From: Oegoconia quadripuncta
Lineage: Eukaryota > Arthropoda > Insecta > Lepidoptera > Autostichidae
Reading direction: 5' to 3'
DNA length: 64,000 nt
Assembly (NCBI GenBank): GCA_949316235.1
Contig: OX438753.1
Location: forward strand, 20,516,801-20,580,800
In this document: positions 22,083 to 34,099 of the stretch, in pieces
Numbering within the stretch: the stretch's first letter is position 1
How the letters are laid out: every line of letters begins with the position of its first letter
Position numbers and translations under genes: made by a program
The notes under the pieces: model-generated
Databases searched by the model: none
Told to the model about the DNA's origin: nothing
The model's input: only the letters and a program-made list of their open reading frames with translations

Positions 22083-22380
22083 ATAAGCGGTTAAGACGCG
22101 GTCTCTCAATTTGGGAGGTCCGCGTTCAATTCCCAGGCAGGCCATGAACCAATGAGTTTTTAAATTTAATCTAATTACTTATGTGCATTTATTCGACTGC
22201 TCTTGAACGGTGAAGGAAAACATGGTGAGGAAACCTGCTTTCCTGAGAAATAAAAATTCAAAGGCAAGTAAAGTCCCCCAACCCGCATTGGGCCAGCGTG
22301 GTGGAGTTTGGCCCATACTCCCTCATTATACGAGGGAAGGCCTATATCCCTGCAGTGGGATGTTTACGGGCTGATGATGT
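22083..22380 (+). repeat. SINE C, near full length
   Basis: tRNA-like head ('gcggttaagacgcggtc', 'ggtccgcgttcaattccc'), body with 'tgcatttattcgactgctcttgaac' and end 'ccctgcagtgggatgtttacgggctgatgatg'. Other copies: 32982-33300 (antisense) and 61771-62010. Confidence 0.75.
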
Positions 22381-22921
22381 TGAAATATATAAATAAATAA
22401 TAAAACAAATTTCTTTTTTATTTGGTACTTTTTTATAATTTCTGGGGTTAATACTCTAGTAACACAACATGTGGTTTAAGCTTACCTTTACACCCTGTAT
22501 GGGATGACTTATAGATCCAGCAAAAGTAACTTCAAAACTGAAAGCAAGTTTAAAACTTGGATGCGAACGAAGTCACGAGCAAGAGGTAGTCTATAATAAT
22601 ACTTTAATGTACAATAAAGTCAACAGACACAGCCGTCCAACTCGAGGCCCAGCCTGGATAAATCGCTGCAATCTCTACGATACTGGGCTCGGATCCAACT
22701 CGAGGATTCCTTTCACATCGCTGATTTAACGAAACCCAGCTCTCTTGTCTATTGTGTGCCAGTTATTATTAGTGTTTTATGGGTCAACTGTTTCAGACCG
22801 ATGCAAGATGGCGTGCATTTTGATGCAATCGAAGTCTAAATCGACCTAGTTTTGTGGGTCAAGACTCAAGATACCTACAGTCAATATCAAATGAAATTGT
22901 TTATAGATTATATATTTTAGG
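22381..22921. other. No gene seen
   Basis: No recognised repeat or gene. Confidence 0.35.
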
Positions 22922-23112
22922 AAATAGCTGATGAATATGGATGTTGATGGTTGGAAAGGAAGAGGAAGAAAAGATGGATTGTGTGAAGGGTGATATGATC
23001 GAAAAGGGTGCGAATGAGGAGGTAACGGCTGATAGAGGAGATTGGAAGAAAAAGACCGTACTGCGCCGTCCCTAAATAAATTGGGACCAGGGCAAGAAGA
23101 CGATGATATTTT
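22922..23112 (+). pseudogene. LINE reverse transcriptase 3' end fragment
   Basis: Strongly similar to 820-1005 ('atgaatatggatgt.gatggttggaaaggaaga', 'ggagattggaagaaaaagac'), but 5'-truncated and lacking about 15 bp. Same family, dead copy. Confidence 0.75.
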
Positions 23113-23302
23113 AGGAAATACCTGAGCAACAATGATGATACCGTCCAGGTAACAAACCAACTGTGTTCCAAACTGCTTAAGAGGGTTTATACCGCACCGT
23201 ACAAACCTTAAAACCCAAAATGAATGAACCGATTCTAATGAAACTTTATATAAGCATAAAGCACGTATATTATATCTAAAAAGTTAGTAGACAATTTGGG
23301 TT

Positions 23303-23393
23303 TGACGCATTCCGTCCCATTCGCATTTCGTCACGACTTCAAAAACGGTCCCATTCGCATTCGGTCCCATTCGCATTCCGTTAACCTCGCGTT
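23303..23393. repeat. Short tandem repeat, 'gtcccattcgcattc' units
   Basis: Three to four degenerate units of about 16-17 bp, one interrupted by 'gtcacgacttcaaaaac'. Noncoding. Confidence 0.75.
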
Positions 23394-23394
23394 C

Positions 23395-23515
23395 GCGTAT
23401 TGACCAGGAAACCCGGAAACATTTGGGGGACTGGCTATCTTATGTATGACAATCAGAACACAACAATGCTATTAACATTGCTGCTTGGCGGCAGATTTAG
23501 GTAAGATGGTAGTAA
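23395..23515 (-). repeat. SINE B internal fragment (antisense)
   Basis: Contains 'gggggactggctatctta' and 'acaatgctattaacattgctgcttggcggcagattta'. Confidence 0.75.
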
Positions 23516-23665
23516 AAGTCTATTCAGGAACTTCCAGGTGGGCCAGTGGAGATCTTTCTTGGTGGCAGCTTATCCGCAAGGGTTTTATTATGGAACCTTT
23601 TTGTTACTCATTGAGCTGTTCCAGCTCGTAAGGGAAATGCCTGCTGGGGCATATAAATAAATAAA

Positions 23666-23876
23666 TATCCTTGGACATACACACAACGCCATCTAGTTCC
23701 ACATTAAGCAACTACACAAATACATATTTTTTTGTAAATAAATACATATATAAATGAAAAACACCCATAACTCGGGAACACATGTCTATATTCATCATAT
23801 AAACATAGCCCCAGCGGGATTTGAACCCGCAACCTTTTGGTATAGCAGTCAGAGTTTCTAACCACTACACCAAACA
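23666..23876 (-). repeat. SINE A, antisense copy
   Basis: The reverse complement has 'tttggtgtagtggttag', 'ggttcaaatcccgctgggg' and the 3' end 'ggaactagatggcgttgtgtg'. About 30 bp of the 3' body is missing. Confidence 0.85.
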
Positions 23877-23929
23877 CTCTCTCTCTGCTCTGGTGCACCG
23901 TTCTTGTCCGTTCGAAAAACTATCATGTA

Positions 23930-24592
23930 ACATATTATGCCTATTGCTATTGTTTTACAAAAACGAGCCGTTCGCGCAATTTATCAATTGAGACCTGCAG
24001 TGTCACTTAGAGACAGATTTAAAGAGTATAATATTCTAACCTTTTCGTCACAGTACATTTTTGAAAATCTAATATATGTCAAAAAAAATATAGCATCATT
24101 TAGGAAAAATAGTGATAAACATGATGTCAATACAAGAAATAAAGATAAACTTGCAGGTCACATAAGTCGCCTCCACAAAGTCAGTAATTCATTCAAAGGG
24201 TTATGTATACGCTTTTTCAATAAAGTTCCTGTTGATATACAAAATCTTCCTTTCAATAAATTTAAAGATACTATAAAACAGAAACTTATTAAGAAAGCAT
24301 ATTATAAAATATCAGATTATTTAGATGATAAACAATCATGGACATAACCAACCCGTTCGCATAACCAGGCTATTTCACAATTAATAATGAAATATTATAA
24401 TATAAAATAATAATTTTGTAATATAACAATCTTTTTTTAAAAGAGCGACCTCTCGAGTTTCTTGCTTGTTCTTCTCAGGGGAAAATTGCCTTTTGAACAA
24501 GCAGTAGCTTTAAAAATGTAAAAACTGACTATTTTAAGTGTACCCTGTGTACCTACAAAATAAAGCATTTTTTGATTTTGATTTTGATTTTG
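23930..24592 (+). pseudogene. Jockey/CR1-type LINE reverse transcriptase C-terminus and 3' end
   Basis: The plus frame 23937-24347 encodes the conserved tail downstream of the RT domain: QKRAVRAIY, FKEYNILTFSSQYIFENL, LHKVSNSFKGLCIRFFNKVP and a terminal DYLDDKQSW before a stop. It is followed by about 245 bp of 3' UTR, a polyadenylation signal at 24561-24566 and a (TTTTGA)n tail to 24592. The 5' end is truncated. A more decayed antisense relative is at 40970-41400. Confidence 0.85.
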
Positions 24593-24788
24593 CTATCTTT
24601 GCATCTGTTGACCTTAACTCAACTTTTACATACTGCAGCCGGGCCACTGCTGCTGGCGCTGGACTTTAACCAGCCCTCAGGAGAATATTTTTGATTCTGG
24701 CACATATGTTGGTAAGTAGGCTCCTCATGTCGCGATGAATAATTTGTTAAGATCACAAATGGACCATCTATATATATATATCAAATTA

Positions 24789-25029
24789 GACGTACATACA
24801 GCACCATCTAGTTCCACAGTAAGCAACTATAGGCTTGTGTTGTAGATACCAGATGGTTAATACACTACATAAATACATTATTTTTGTAAATAAATACTTA
24901 TTATAAATAAAATCATCGATAACTCGGGTACAAATGTCCGTATTCATCACACAAACATATGGCCCTAGCGGGATTCGAACCCGCAACCTTTTGGTATAGT
25001 GGCGAGAGTTGCTAACCACCACACCATTG
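24789..25029 (-). repeat. SINE A, antisense copy
   Basis: Full head and tail. Reverse-complement landmarks are 'tggtgtggtggttagc', 'gggttcgaatcccgctagggcc' and 'ggaactagatggtgctg'. Confidence 0.85.
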
Positions 25030-25489
25030 GTCATTGGGAAAGAGCAATTGGTCTCTGTCCAAGGATGTTCGTAAACCAATTATTATACTGCTTCAGATAT
25101 TCTCTCTTCCAAATTGATAATAAAAAATCTCAGTCGCAAATATGTGCTCCCGTTTCCCGCGCTGTCGTCTGAACGAAAATTCGGAAAATATTCCCCGACG
25201 TTTTGCGAGAGTTAATATCCAAGTCGGTTCCGGCTCTCACAGCGATTGGAAGTAAATTATCTCTGGTGCACGTTTTTGCGAGTACCGCCAGTGTGGCGTG
25301 GTGCTAATTGTTTTCATTTTTTGGCGGGGAAAATCCGAGCGCTCGGATGATTTGTGTATTCGGTTAGTGGCGACACACCGAGCTAAAAACGGGTATATTA
25401 GCCTTAATTTCATTTACTATAAAGTCAGTTTTGGAACAATTACGATCAGATTATCTGTGGTTAATAAGAAAACTGATTTAAGAATTGAA
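25030..25489. other. No gene seen; possible host DNA
   Basis: Locally less AT-rich (25120-25320) and free of the recognised repeats. The 72-codon frame at 25298-25516 lacks support. Confidence 0.35.
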
Positions 25490-25770
25490 AGCGAAAAGAT
25501 TATTGAACAAATCTAACTTACAATTTCATACTTTTCTATTGGCCGACGTGCCATTTATAAGGACCAAGCGTTTTAGGTCTTCGTTTCTCATGCGCACGGC
25601 TAAGGAGTGGAACGCATTGCCTCCGTCTGTGTTTCCAATCGCATATAACCCGCAGCTCTTTAAAGACAGGTTAAATAGGCATCTTCTGGGAAAGCTCGTT
25701 CCATCGTAGACCTTATCTCGACATTAGTCCAGATTAAGGTCAAGAGCGATCCCATTCTAATTAAAAAAAA
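25490..25770 (+). pseudogene. LINE reverse transcriptase C-terminal fragment
   Basis: Frame 25485-25709 contains the typical LINE tail 'RTKRFRSSFLMRTAKEWNALPPSVFP' region (RTAKEWNALP, LFKDRLNRHLLG), followed by a poly-A run at 25761-25776. 5'-truncated retroposed copy. Confidence 0.8.
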
Positions 25771-25776
25771 AAAAAA

Positions 25777-26220
25777 GGCCCTTTTCTTTCTTTTCATCCA
25801 CGACATTCTAAGGAAGAAACGAAGGTTGCCCGGTGACGCTGAAAAAGGCATAGGTCCATCAGCACTGTTTCTGTCAAAAATAAAAAAAATCGCGATGTTT
25901 GTATTAAATTCAAGTTTCCCTTTCTCCCCCCCTCCCACTCAAACCTTCTCAGAAGAGTCGCCTTTTGCGACACCCACGGAAAGAGATTCCCGTGGGTGTC
26001 GCAAAAGGTGACTACACCATCGTGAGCATAACAGCATACACCAGCTATGGGCAGAAGCGTAATAGGTGTGGAAGTTGTGGAATCCCGAAAAAAATCTGCG
26101 ATCGCCAATCTGCTTGTCCCGGGGTGGCGATTAGGGCAAATCGTCCAATGGAAGCGCTATCATCATCACCATTCTTCAGTTTGGGTTTGTTTGACTTGTC
26201 ATGTAAGATGTAACATGTTT
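25777..26220. repeat. Two LINE fragments head to head with a hairpin junction
   Basis: Minus-strand and plus-strand pieces of a non-LTR element meet at an inverted repeat (25956-26013). Reading outward, both arms start 'ccgtgggtgtcgcaaaagg.gact'. The left piece continues as 'cttctgagaaggtttgag', the right as 'aggtgtggaagttgtggaat'. The small overlapping frames on both strands here are explained by this symmetry. Confidence 0.6.
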
Positions 26221-26867
26221 TTTAGTTTTTTCAACAGTAATTCTTGATGACACAGAAGTAGGGATAACATTTTCCTCCATGTTGCTCTAAGTTTTTACAA
26301 TTTTATATCTATCATTAAGACTTATAACTTGAGTCGTGTTCAAGTACTATCGTGTCTAATTACTGCCCTTTCAAAGTATAGACTTCCGAATTAGTGGTTG
26401 TCGCTGTTTGGTCTTAGATTATTTTTTATGTTATTGATAATACAGAATTATGATTATTTTAGAAATATACTTAAATGATTTTTTACTAAGACGCTTTTTA
26501 CAAAATGTTACTCGAGCAGAGATCAACGCTTGAGGACAATTAAAAATGGACAACTTTATGTAACTAGTATAGCGGCATATCTCCTAACTATGGTCAAGCG
26601 CAGATCTACGCTTAAAATCGATTGAAGGACAGATAAACTCATATTTTTACTGCGAAAAATGAATGGACCCACAAACTTGAACGTTCTGTGAAGCAGATGT
26701 TAGACTTCTGCTGATGGTAGACGATCTCCTGCGTGACTAATTGCAATATTGGATGCCGGACTAATTTAAAGAAACAAATCTGGGAGTAAAATTAGGATTT
26801 AAAGAAATTTATTAGTTCCCTTTCGACAAATGGAAGTGCAGCCAGTGTATTGCAAACTCTTTTTTTA
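26221..26867. other. No gene seen
   Basis: AT-rich DNA with no recognised repeat or coding frame. Confidence 0.35.
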
Positions 26868-27088
26868 ATATTTGGGGCATTTACACCAATCATCTAGTCC
26901 CAAACTAAGCAAAGGTTGTACTATGGACACTAGATAACGGATAAACATACATAAATATTTATAAAAACATCCATGACTCGGGAACAAATGTTCGCATTCA
27001 TCATACAAACATTTACCCCTCGCGGGATTCGAATCCGCAGCCGTTGGTTTCGCTGACAGGGTCACTATCCACTACACCAATCGGTCGT
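26868..27088 (-). repeat. SINE A2 (subfamily), antisense copy
   Basis: The reverse complement begins 'cgattggtgtagtggatagtgaccctgtcag', has 'ggattcgaatcccgcgaggggtaaatg' and ends 'gggactagatgattggtgtaaatgcccc'. It shares the central 'gatgaatgcgaacatttgttcccgagtcatggatg' with SINE A but has a different head and tail, so it is a related subfamily. Confidence 0.8.
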
Positions 27089-27090
27089 AT

Positions 27091-27424
27091 AAACTTCTAT
27101 TTAACTTTATGGAAACGGAAGTCAAGTGAATTTTGACTCCTGCTCCTCTCTTTAGTCAGCAATAAATGAATAGCCGGCGACGCCACGTAATGCAGCGTAA
27201 ATCCGCTTCGTGTGTCGCTAGGCAAAAGGAGCCATTGACACTTTCGGTTGATAAATTGATTCAGGTTTTGTGCATTTTCCATGCAAACAACTCTACGTTA
27301 GCCTGGTATATTTCATTCTTATGTCGCTATAAGCAAAACTGTTTATTTTCAAAGGTGTGTAATAGATAAACAAGTCTAATTAACTTTCTTTTTATCATGA
27401 ATTTGTAGAAGAGATTGTTTAACG
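27091..27424. other. No gene seen
   Basis: Flank between a SINE and the LINE. No gene or recognised repeat. Confidence 0.35.
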
Positions 27425-27428
27425 AGAG

Positions 27429-27842
27429 TTGGCAACGTTCGTGGTTGTCAGCATCCCGGAGGACATAGCGAAGGAGATCGCAGCCCGGGAGAGAAGGCTG
27501 GCCTTTCACTTAGGGTCAGTCTACGTCAAGTTTCGCGGTGAAAGAGGGCAGTTTTACACCACCCTCCCAGAACCGGAGTCCACCTCTGTTCCTGGCCCCT
27601 CCCACGAGGGGACGGCGGAGACAATGGACACCACCCCCACCGCCAGTTCCGGCTCACAGCTTGCTGCTGAGGCGGCTACGGCGACACTCGCTGGAGGCTC
27701 CTCGGAAGGGCTGGCAGATGCGGAGGATTTATCCTCTGACGCCGGTCCTGAAGAGGCTTGGTCTTCAGAGTTGGGGGGGCTGAAGCTTGACGAAGAGGAT
27801 CCATTGCTTATCAGCGATGGCGTCCCCTTCTCAACCGATTAA
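27429..27842 (+). pseudogene. LINE ORF1 (gag-like) C-terminal remnant
   Basis: Open frame without a credible ATG, ending at TAA 27840-27842. Composition is A/E/S/P-rich and acidic toward the end. No zinc knuckle is visible in the surviving 137 residues. It overlaps the ORF2 start (ATG 27817) by 26 bases, in a different frame, as in many LINEs. Interpreted as the 3' end of a 5'-truncated ORF1. Confidence 0.65.
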
Positions 27843-30800
27843 GGCCGTTCAAATCAACCTCCATCACAGTCGCACGGCAACGGCTCAATTGCGACGTTGG
27901 TTGGAGGTTAACAGCGGGGCCATCGCCTTGATCCAAGAGCCGTGGATTAATGGCAACCGAATTTGCGGCCTCAACATCATCAGAGGTAAGATCATAGTTG
28001 GCACTGAGCCTAATCCAAGGACGTGCATTTACATCCCCAACAATATATCGACATTCGACATACACTATATCAGAGTTCTGTTCCAGAGATCTGACCACCA
28101 TCAGTGTCCGGCAAGCTCCAGCATCAAGCCTCCCTGAGGTGATCATCGCGTCTGCCTACATGCCGGACGGCGAGACTGCACCTCCACAAGACCTGGCGAG
28201 GCTTACGAATCACTGTGAGCGACATCACCTCGAGCTGATCGTCGCCACAGATTCGAATGCACACCATCCCCTCTGGGGGATGCCACACAGCAACAATAGA
28301 GGTGAGGAACTGGTAACTTATCTCTTTTCGTCAAATCTAAATGTATTAAATACAGGTACATCACCGACATACATCAATAGAAGAAGTAAAACCATCATAG
28401 ACCTGACTCTGGCCACAGAGAAAGCGTCAGATCTCGTCGCGAACTGGCACGTATCTGACGAAGCGCCGTGCTCAGATCACAGATGGATCCGCTTTGACCT
28501 TCAAGTCTATACAACGACACCAACACCGCGAAGGAATCCCCGCAAGACTGATAGAGATGTCTACAGGAAGCTTCTGGGGAGCCGCCTGGAAAGGCTGAGC
28601 TGTACTGAGCGGTTTGGTGATACTCAACAGATTGAACAACAGGTAACAACACTAACTTCCTTAATAACACAATGTTACCATACAGCATGTTCCGTAACCT
28701 GTCCACCTGCGACGCCCAAAACAGGGCAGTCGTGGTGGGGCCCGGAGCTGGAGCGCATCCGAAGGAAGGTTAGGAGACTTCTAAACAGAGCAATGAACAC
28801 CAGCAGCGACCAAGACTGGGACAGGTATAAGGAAGCCAAGTCCCACTACAAAAGACGCTTAAGATTTCGGAGCAAGTTCTGCACCAACATCGAATCCTGC
28901 TCCGAGGCGAACCGAGTTGGTAAAACACTAGCTGGAGGTTCATCTCAAGGGGTAGGTTCACTCCGCAAACCGGACAACACCTTCACTAGCTCCCGTGATG
29001 AGGCACGTTCGGTCCTACTTCAAACACACTTACCAGGCTGTCAACTAATACAAGACTCTAACTGGGCAGAGTGTAATCTAGCACCAACCGAAACCTGTTG
29101 GCACGTCGCCCAAAAGATTGTAACACTAGACACAGTCAAATGGGCCATCAGCAACTTCCACCCATACAAAGCAGCAGGCCCAGACGGTATCTTCCCTGCC
29201 CTATTACAGTGGGGTGGAGTGAAGCTCGCCTTGGTACTGTCGGCACTACTGCAAGCCTGCCTAGCCTACCGGTATGTGCCTAAGCTGTGGAGAGAAGTGG
29301 AAGTGATCTTCATCCCTAAACCAGGTAAAAGCGACTATACAAATGCGAAATCCTTCAGACCCATCAGCCTAACATCGTTCCTACTTAAGACGCTGGAAAG
29401 GCTATGTGACAGATATCTGAGGGACAACGCAATACGCAACATACCTTTACATCGCAACCAACACGCCTACAGTTCAGGCAAATCAACGGAATCAGCTCTC
29501 CATGCAGTGGTGGGTAGGATTGAGGGAGCGATTCAAAACAAATCGATATGCCTGGGTACCTTCATTGATATAGAGGGTGCCTTCGACAAGACAAACTTCA
29601 CCAGCATAAGCGCCGCCCTAGGAAAGCACCAGGTGGACGCCCCATTAATAGACTGGATCGAAAACATGCTGCGCATGCGTGTAGTAAAAATCGCCGGGGG
29701 AGAGTCACAGAAAGCATTAGTGGCTAGAGGATGCCCCCAAGGAGGTGTCCTCTCCCCCCTACTCTGGAACGCCGTGGTCAATGAAATGATCACTCGACTA
29801 AATGACGAGGGACTCTTTACAGTGGGCTATGCGGACGACCTAGCGATCCTGGTGATTGGTAACAACGCCGGGGTACTCTGCGATATCACACAAGCAGCCC
29901 TGCGTATCGTGGAAAAGTGGTGCACGGACCATGGCCTTTCTGTAAACCCCTCTAAAACGATAATGGTAATGTTTACCAACAAGCGAGTACTGGGTAACTA
30001 CCTGCTACCCAAACTCTTTGGCACATCGCTCCAGCTATCAACGGAAGTCAAATACCTCGGCATGGTGCTTGACAGTAAGTTGAACTGGAACAAACATCTG
30101 GAAAGTAAAATCACCAAGGCCTGTATCACGTTTTACCAATGCCGCAGGATGATAGGTAGGACTTGGGGCCTCAGCCCCAAGGTCATCCTGTGGCTATATA
30201 AAACTGTCATACGCCCGATCATCTGCTACGGATCGGTGGTTTGGTGGACAAAAACAACCCAATCCACAGCCGCAAGCAAACTTCAAAGCTTCCAGAGATT
30301 GGCTTGTGTAGCTGTCACCGGGTGCATGCGGACTACACCCACCGCGGCCCTGGAGATTATGCTAGACTTGCCTCCGCTCCACCTGTTTATCCAACAAGAA
30401 GCGGCCATTTCAGCGGTGCGCTTAAAAACCCTGAAACTCTGGAAAGACAGCGGGTGCTATCACGCTAGCATTCTTAACGATGTGGTCAAGGAGCAACCGC
30501 TCATAGAGGCTAGCAATGATAGGATCCCAAAGCAATTTATATTCGACAAGAAATACAGAATACATCTTAAAGAGCCTCCAGGTGGAGACTGGAGTTCCAA
30601 GGAGCTCATGATCTTCACGGATGGCTCTAAAACGAGGGACGGCACTGGCTCTGGGACTTTCTCAGAGGACCTACAAATCAACATCTCATCGCCTCTAGGT
30701 GCCCATAATACAGTTTTCCAGGCCGAGTGTATGGGCATCACACAAGCAGCGAAAGCGATCGCCAACAGACAGGTGCAGAACTACTCCATTCGAATCCTAT

Positions 30801-31432
30801 CTGACAGCATGGCGGTCTTACAAGCCCTGAACTGCAATAGCATAACTTCTGGGCTCATCTTAGAGTGTCACCAATCTCTGATGGAGGTGTGCTCGCACAA
30901 CGACATAACTCTTCAGTGGATTAAGGGACACAGTGGATCAAGGGGCAACGACGCTGCGGATGAGCTGGCGAGAAGGGGATCTGCAATGATGGTGCAGGGC
31001 CCTGAGCCAATCGTCCCACTGCCGTTCTGCTAAATCAAATCATGGCTTCATCAGCGAACTACATCGCTACACAACAATGACTGGACCATAAGGGTAGACT
31101 GCAGGCAAACCAGAGCGGCAATCCCAGCTCGGAGTGTGCGCCTTACTCGACAACTTATGCGCCTCTCCAAGGCGCAGCTGTGTTTGGTCACGGGTACACT
31201 AACAGGTCACGGTCATTACAACAAACATCTGTTTAATATAGGTGTTACAGACAGCCCCCTGTGCAGAGCGTGCATGGAGGCCGAAGAATCAGCCGCCCAC
31301 GTGCTCCTGGAGTGCGAGGAGGTGGCCTTACATCGAGCCACCCACCTTGGAAGACCGGAGTCTCTCCCCGAAGCCTGTGGCAACATCCCAAAGTTGCTCG
31401 GTTTCCTCCAAGAACTTGGGTGGCAGTATTAG
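27817..31432 (+). pseudogene. LINE ORF2: endonuclease, reverse transcriptase, RNase H (one frameshift, one stop)
   Basis: Starts at the ATG at 27817 in frame 1 with the endonuclease opening (VQINLHHSR, IQEPW). The frame then shifts between about 28062 and 28083 into the frame that stays open to 31033. There the endonuclease continues (DSNAHHPLWG, SDHRWI), followed by RT (KAAGPDG, KSFRPISLTSFLLKTLE, GCPQGGVLSPLLWN, catalytic YADD at 29828-29839) and RNase H (FTDGSK, AECMG, DSMAVLQAL, GNDAADELA). A TAA at 31031-31033 interrupts the frame. It reopens in the same frame to a C-X2-C-X-H-X-C-like end (CRACM..AAHVLLEC) finishing at 31432. Both lesions lie in otherwise conserved coding, so the copy is a recently inactivated element. 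Confidence 0.9.
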
Positions 31433-31573
31433 GTATTCCCCCGCACGCAAAATAGGCGCATCCAGACGTCGAGTTGCGGAAACCGGCCCGCCAACGAATA
31501 CGAATACGAATACGAGAGTTGGCAAGTTAGATAGATAGGTGAATAAATAGTTAGATAGATAGATAGATAGATA

Positions 31574-31833
31574 TGACGACCTGTTTGGTGTAGTGGTTAG
31601 CAACTCTGATCATTATACCAAAAGGTTGCGGGTTCGAATCCCGCTAGGGGCATATGTTTGTGTGATGAATACGGACATATGCACCCGAGTTATGGATGTT
31701 TTCATTTATAATGAGTAATTATTTACAAAAAAATATGTATTTATGTATTATACCAACCATCTGGTATCCACAACACAAGCCTATAGTTGCTTACTGTGGA
31801 ACTAGATGGCGCTGTGTGTATGTCTAAGGATAT
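31574..31833 (+). repeat. SINE A, full-length reference copy
   Basis: 260 bp from 'tgacgacctgtttggtgtag' to 'tgtctaaggatatt', with A-box-like 'tggtgtagtggttagc' and B-box-like 'gggttcgaatccc'. A tRNA-derived SINE transcribed by RNA polymerase III. It starts right at the end of the GATA-type tail of the LINE. Confidence 0.9.
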
Positions 31834-32540
31834 TAATTAATTTATTTATAAAGCCTTTATTTGTTTCCTCAGTCACACACATACATTTAGCTTATACATA
31901 TTTATACACAGATAAGGTAATACATCTACAACAATAACATAATATTGTAACACTAACGCATGTGTGTGCTGCAGCAGTACAAATGGGTCATAGCTCAGTG
32001 TATTAGATTGCTCATTGAGCAAAACACTGATTTTCAGCTATCCCCTAAGGAGCAGAGCAACTTGGAACCTAAACCAGAGGAAATAGTAAGTATTAATAGC
32101 AATTTTCAGACTCTTGAAATAGTGATTGATGTGATGAGTGATAGTAGGTACGAGTGAATATAAAGAGACGTAGTGTTTCTAAGTTGTGGGGCTCAAGAAC
32201 AGTATATACGTAACGTACGTTGTTCATTTTTAATTTTAATAAGCAGTGTAATTTGGAATTATGGAATAACAAATTCTTTTATAAGTTGCTCGCATTTATC
32301 CTCAGTCGTCTAGATGCGTAACATAATATAGCTGGTAACTATAGTTTCTTTTGATAGACTAAAATTTTTCAATTGTTAAACATTTAGTCAGTAGGCATTT
32401 TCATTCACCATGAGAATATAATTATATCTGTGGATAAACAATTCATTATTTGTGAATTCTGTGGCTGCATAGTTCCAATGTGGCGGACGCCACCGAATTT
32501 GAATTAAAAGGATTTTAAAAAGTGCCTATCAACGTTACAT
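31834..32540. other. No gene seen
   Basis: AT-rich. The 65-codon frame at 31960-32157 is unsupported. Confidence 0.35.
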
Positions 32541-32800
32541 AACTGCCTCCGTGGCTTAATGTAAACAACATTGGGTTTACGATTCGGAGGTCGCGGGTTC
32601 GATCCCCAGCGGTGTACATGTTTAAGTACTCGGTTTGTTTGGTGGTAGGGCAATTTAAATGTCCGCCTGACTAGCTACCACCATCTTATCTAAATCTGCT
32701 GCCAAGCAGCAATGTCAATAGCATTGTTGTATTCCGGTTGTCAGAGATAAGATAGCCAGTCACCCAAATGTATTGGGCTTTCCAGGTCAGTACGCTTCGC
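32541..32800 (+). repeat. SINE B, plus-strand copy, 3'-truncated
   Basis: Clean head 'actgcctccgtggcttaatgtaaac', B-box 'gcgggttcgatccccagcgg' and body to 'caggtcagtacgcttc', lacking the final 60 bp. Confidence 0.85.
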
Positions 32801-32981
32801 TACGCAGGAGTTTCCTACTTTTAAAATCTTGATTAATAAAGACTGAATTACCACCCAAAATAGAATATATGAATAGATATTCAATCTACATATTTCCAAA
32901 GTCTTCGATTCTGGGAAAATACTTAATCTTGAAGCCACATTCGTACATTAAAGGGCAATGAAGTAGCCAAATATTATTATA

Positions 32982-33300
32982 ATCATCATCGTCGTCATCT
33001 CAGCCCGTAAACATCCCACTGCGGGGATATAGGCCTTCCCTAGTATATGAGGGAAAATATAGTCATAGTCCACCACGCTGGGTCAATGCGGGTTGGGGAC
33101 TTCACATGTCTTTGAATCTTTATTTCTCTGGCATGCAGGTTTCTTCACAATATTTTCCTTCACCGTTCAAGAACAGTCGGATAAATGCACATAAGTAAAT
33201 TAAATTTAAAAACTCATTGGTGCACGGCCTGCCTGGGAATTTAAATCGGACACCCCAAATTTGGAGACCGCTTCTTAACCGCTGAGTCACAGACGCTCAC
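32982..33300 (-). repeat. SINE C, full-length antisense copy
   Basis: Spans the whole family, from the GAT-type tail and 'cccgtaaacatcccactgcgggg' to the head 'ccgcttcttaaccgctgag'. Confidence 0.8.
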
Positions 33301-33439
33301 TTTAAATATAAATACAAACGACGAATCGAACTCGGATGGGCAGAGTTCGGGAAGTTCGTATCACGTGGGAGTGATAGTGGGATAGTTATATATTTCGTTC
33401 AAACGAATGAGCAGGACAAATATGAACTCGGGCGAAATA

Positions 33440-33525
33440 TTTTTTTTTTTTATATGAGAGAGCGGCAAACGAGCATGCGGGTCACCCGCAACATCAACAG
33501 GGTCACAGATGCGTTGCCGGCCTTA
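33440..33525 (+). repeat. 'agcggcaaacgagcatgcgggtcac' repeat
   Basis: Poly-T, then 'atatgagagagcggcaaacgagcatgcgggtcacc' and 'cagatgcgttgccggcct', a widespread lepidopteran repeat. Relatives at 11588 and 11890. Confidence 0.75.
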
Positions 33526-34099
33526 AATATATAATATACAATCGTTTATTGCGCCTGTTATGCGTCTTAGCATTAGACTGGATACTAAACTAAACTAAAA
33601 AGCTTTTATCTTAGATCAACCTGCAAATTAAATTAGACCACAATAGTTTGAGTGAGATCCATGTTTATTTAACTTAGTACATTAAAGAATCTCTTATTTC
33701 ACTGCGACTTTCAGATGGACTTAGGTAATGTTACATTTTTAATGCAAGAAACGCGACGTCGAGGCCGCAGTAATGGTAGTGTAAATATCGCTGTGCTCCC
33801 AAGTCCTCCTTATGAATGAATAATATATATCGGGCTCTCTTAGAACGCTGCAAATATACCCGTGGGGAGTTTGGTCGGGATCTACGCTCGGATTACTGAG
33901 GTGAAATTGAGCTGACCCTAGGCGAATGCACCTAGGTCAATGTCAAAAGACCGGCCAAGTGCACAGTTTTTGGGATTTAAATTAGAATCATAGGTTTTTC
34001 ATTGTCATATTACTCCATAGGTTAAGCATGAGAAATAAATACGTGACGCCAAAATGCTCACTTAAAAAGCTGAACTACAGTGGCACACAGCGGAATTGC
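33526..34099. other. No gene seen
   Basis: Contains a short generic repeat word near 33945 ('aagaccggccaagtgcac'). No coding frame. Confidence 0.35.

Larger units (their letters stand above)
27425..31570 (+). mobile_element. EN-RT-RNase H non-LTR retrotransposon (I/LOA-like), defective
   Basis: About 4.1 kb. A 5'-truncated ORF1, a long ORF2 with apurinic-type endonuclease, reverse transcriptase, RNase H and a CCHC-like end, a short 3' UTR and a tail of 'tagatagatagatag' at 31548-31572. RNase H plus a simple-repeat tail points to the I/LOA group of LINEs; the exact clade is inference. Two lesions in ORF2 (see its entry) make it inactive, though otherwise it is well preserved. Confidence 0.9.
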
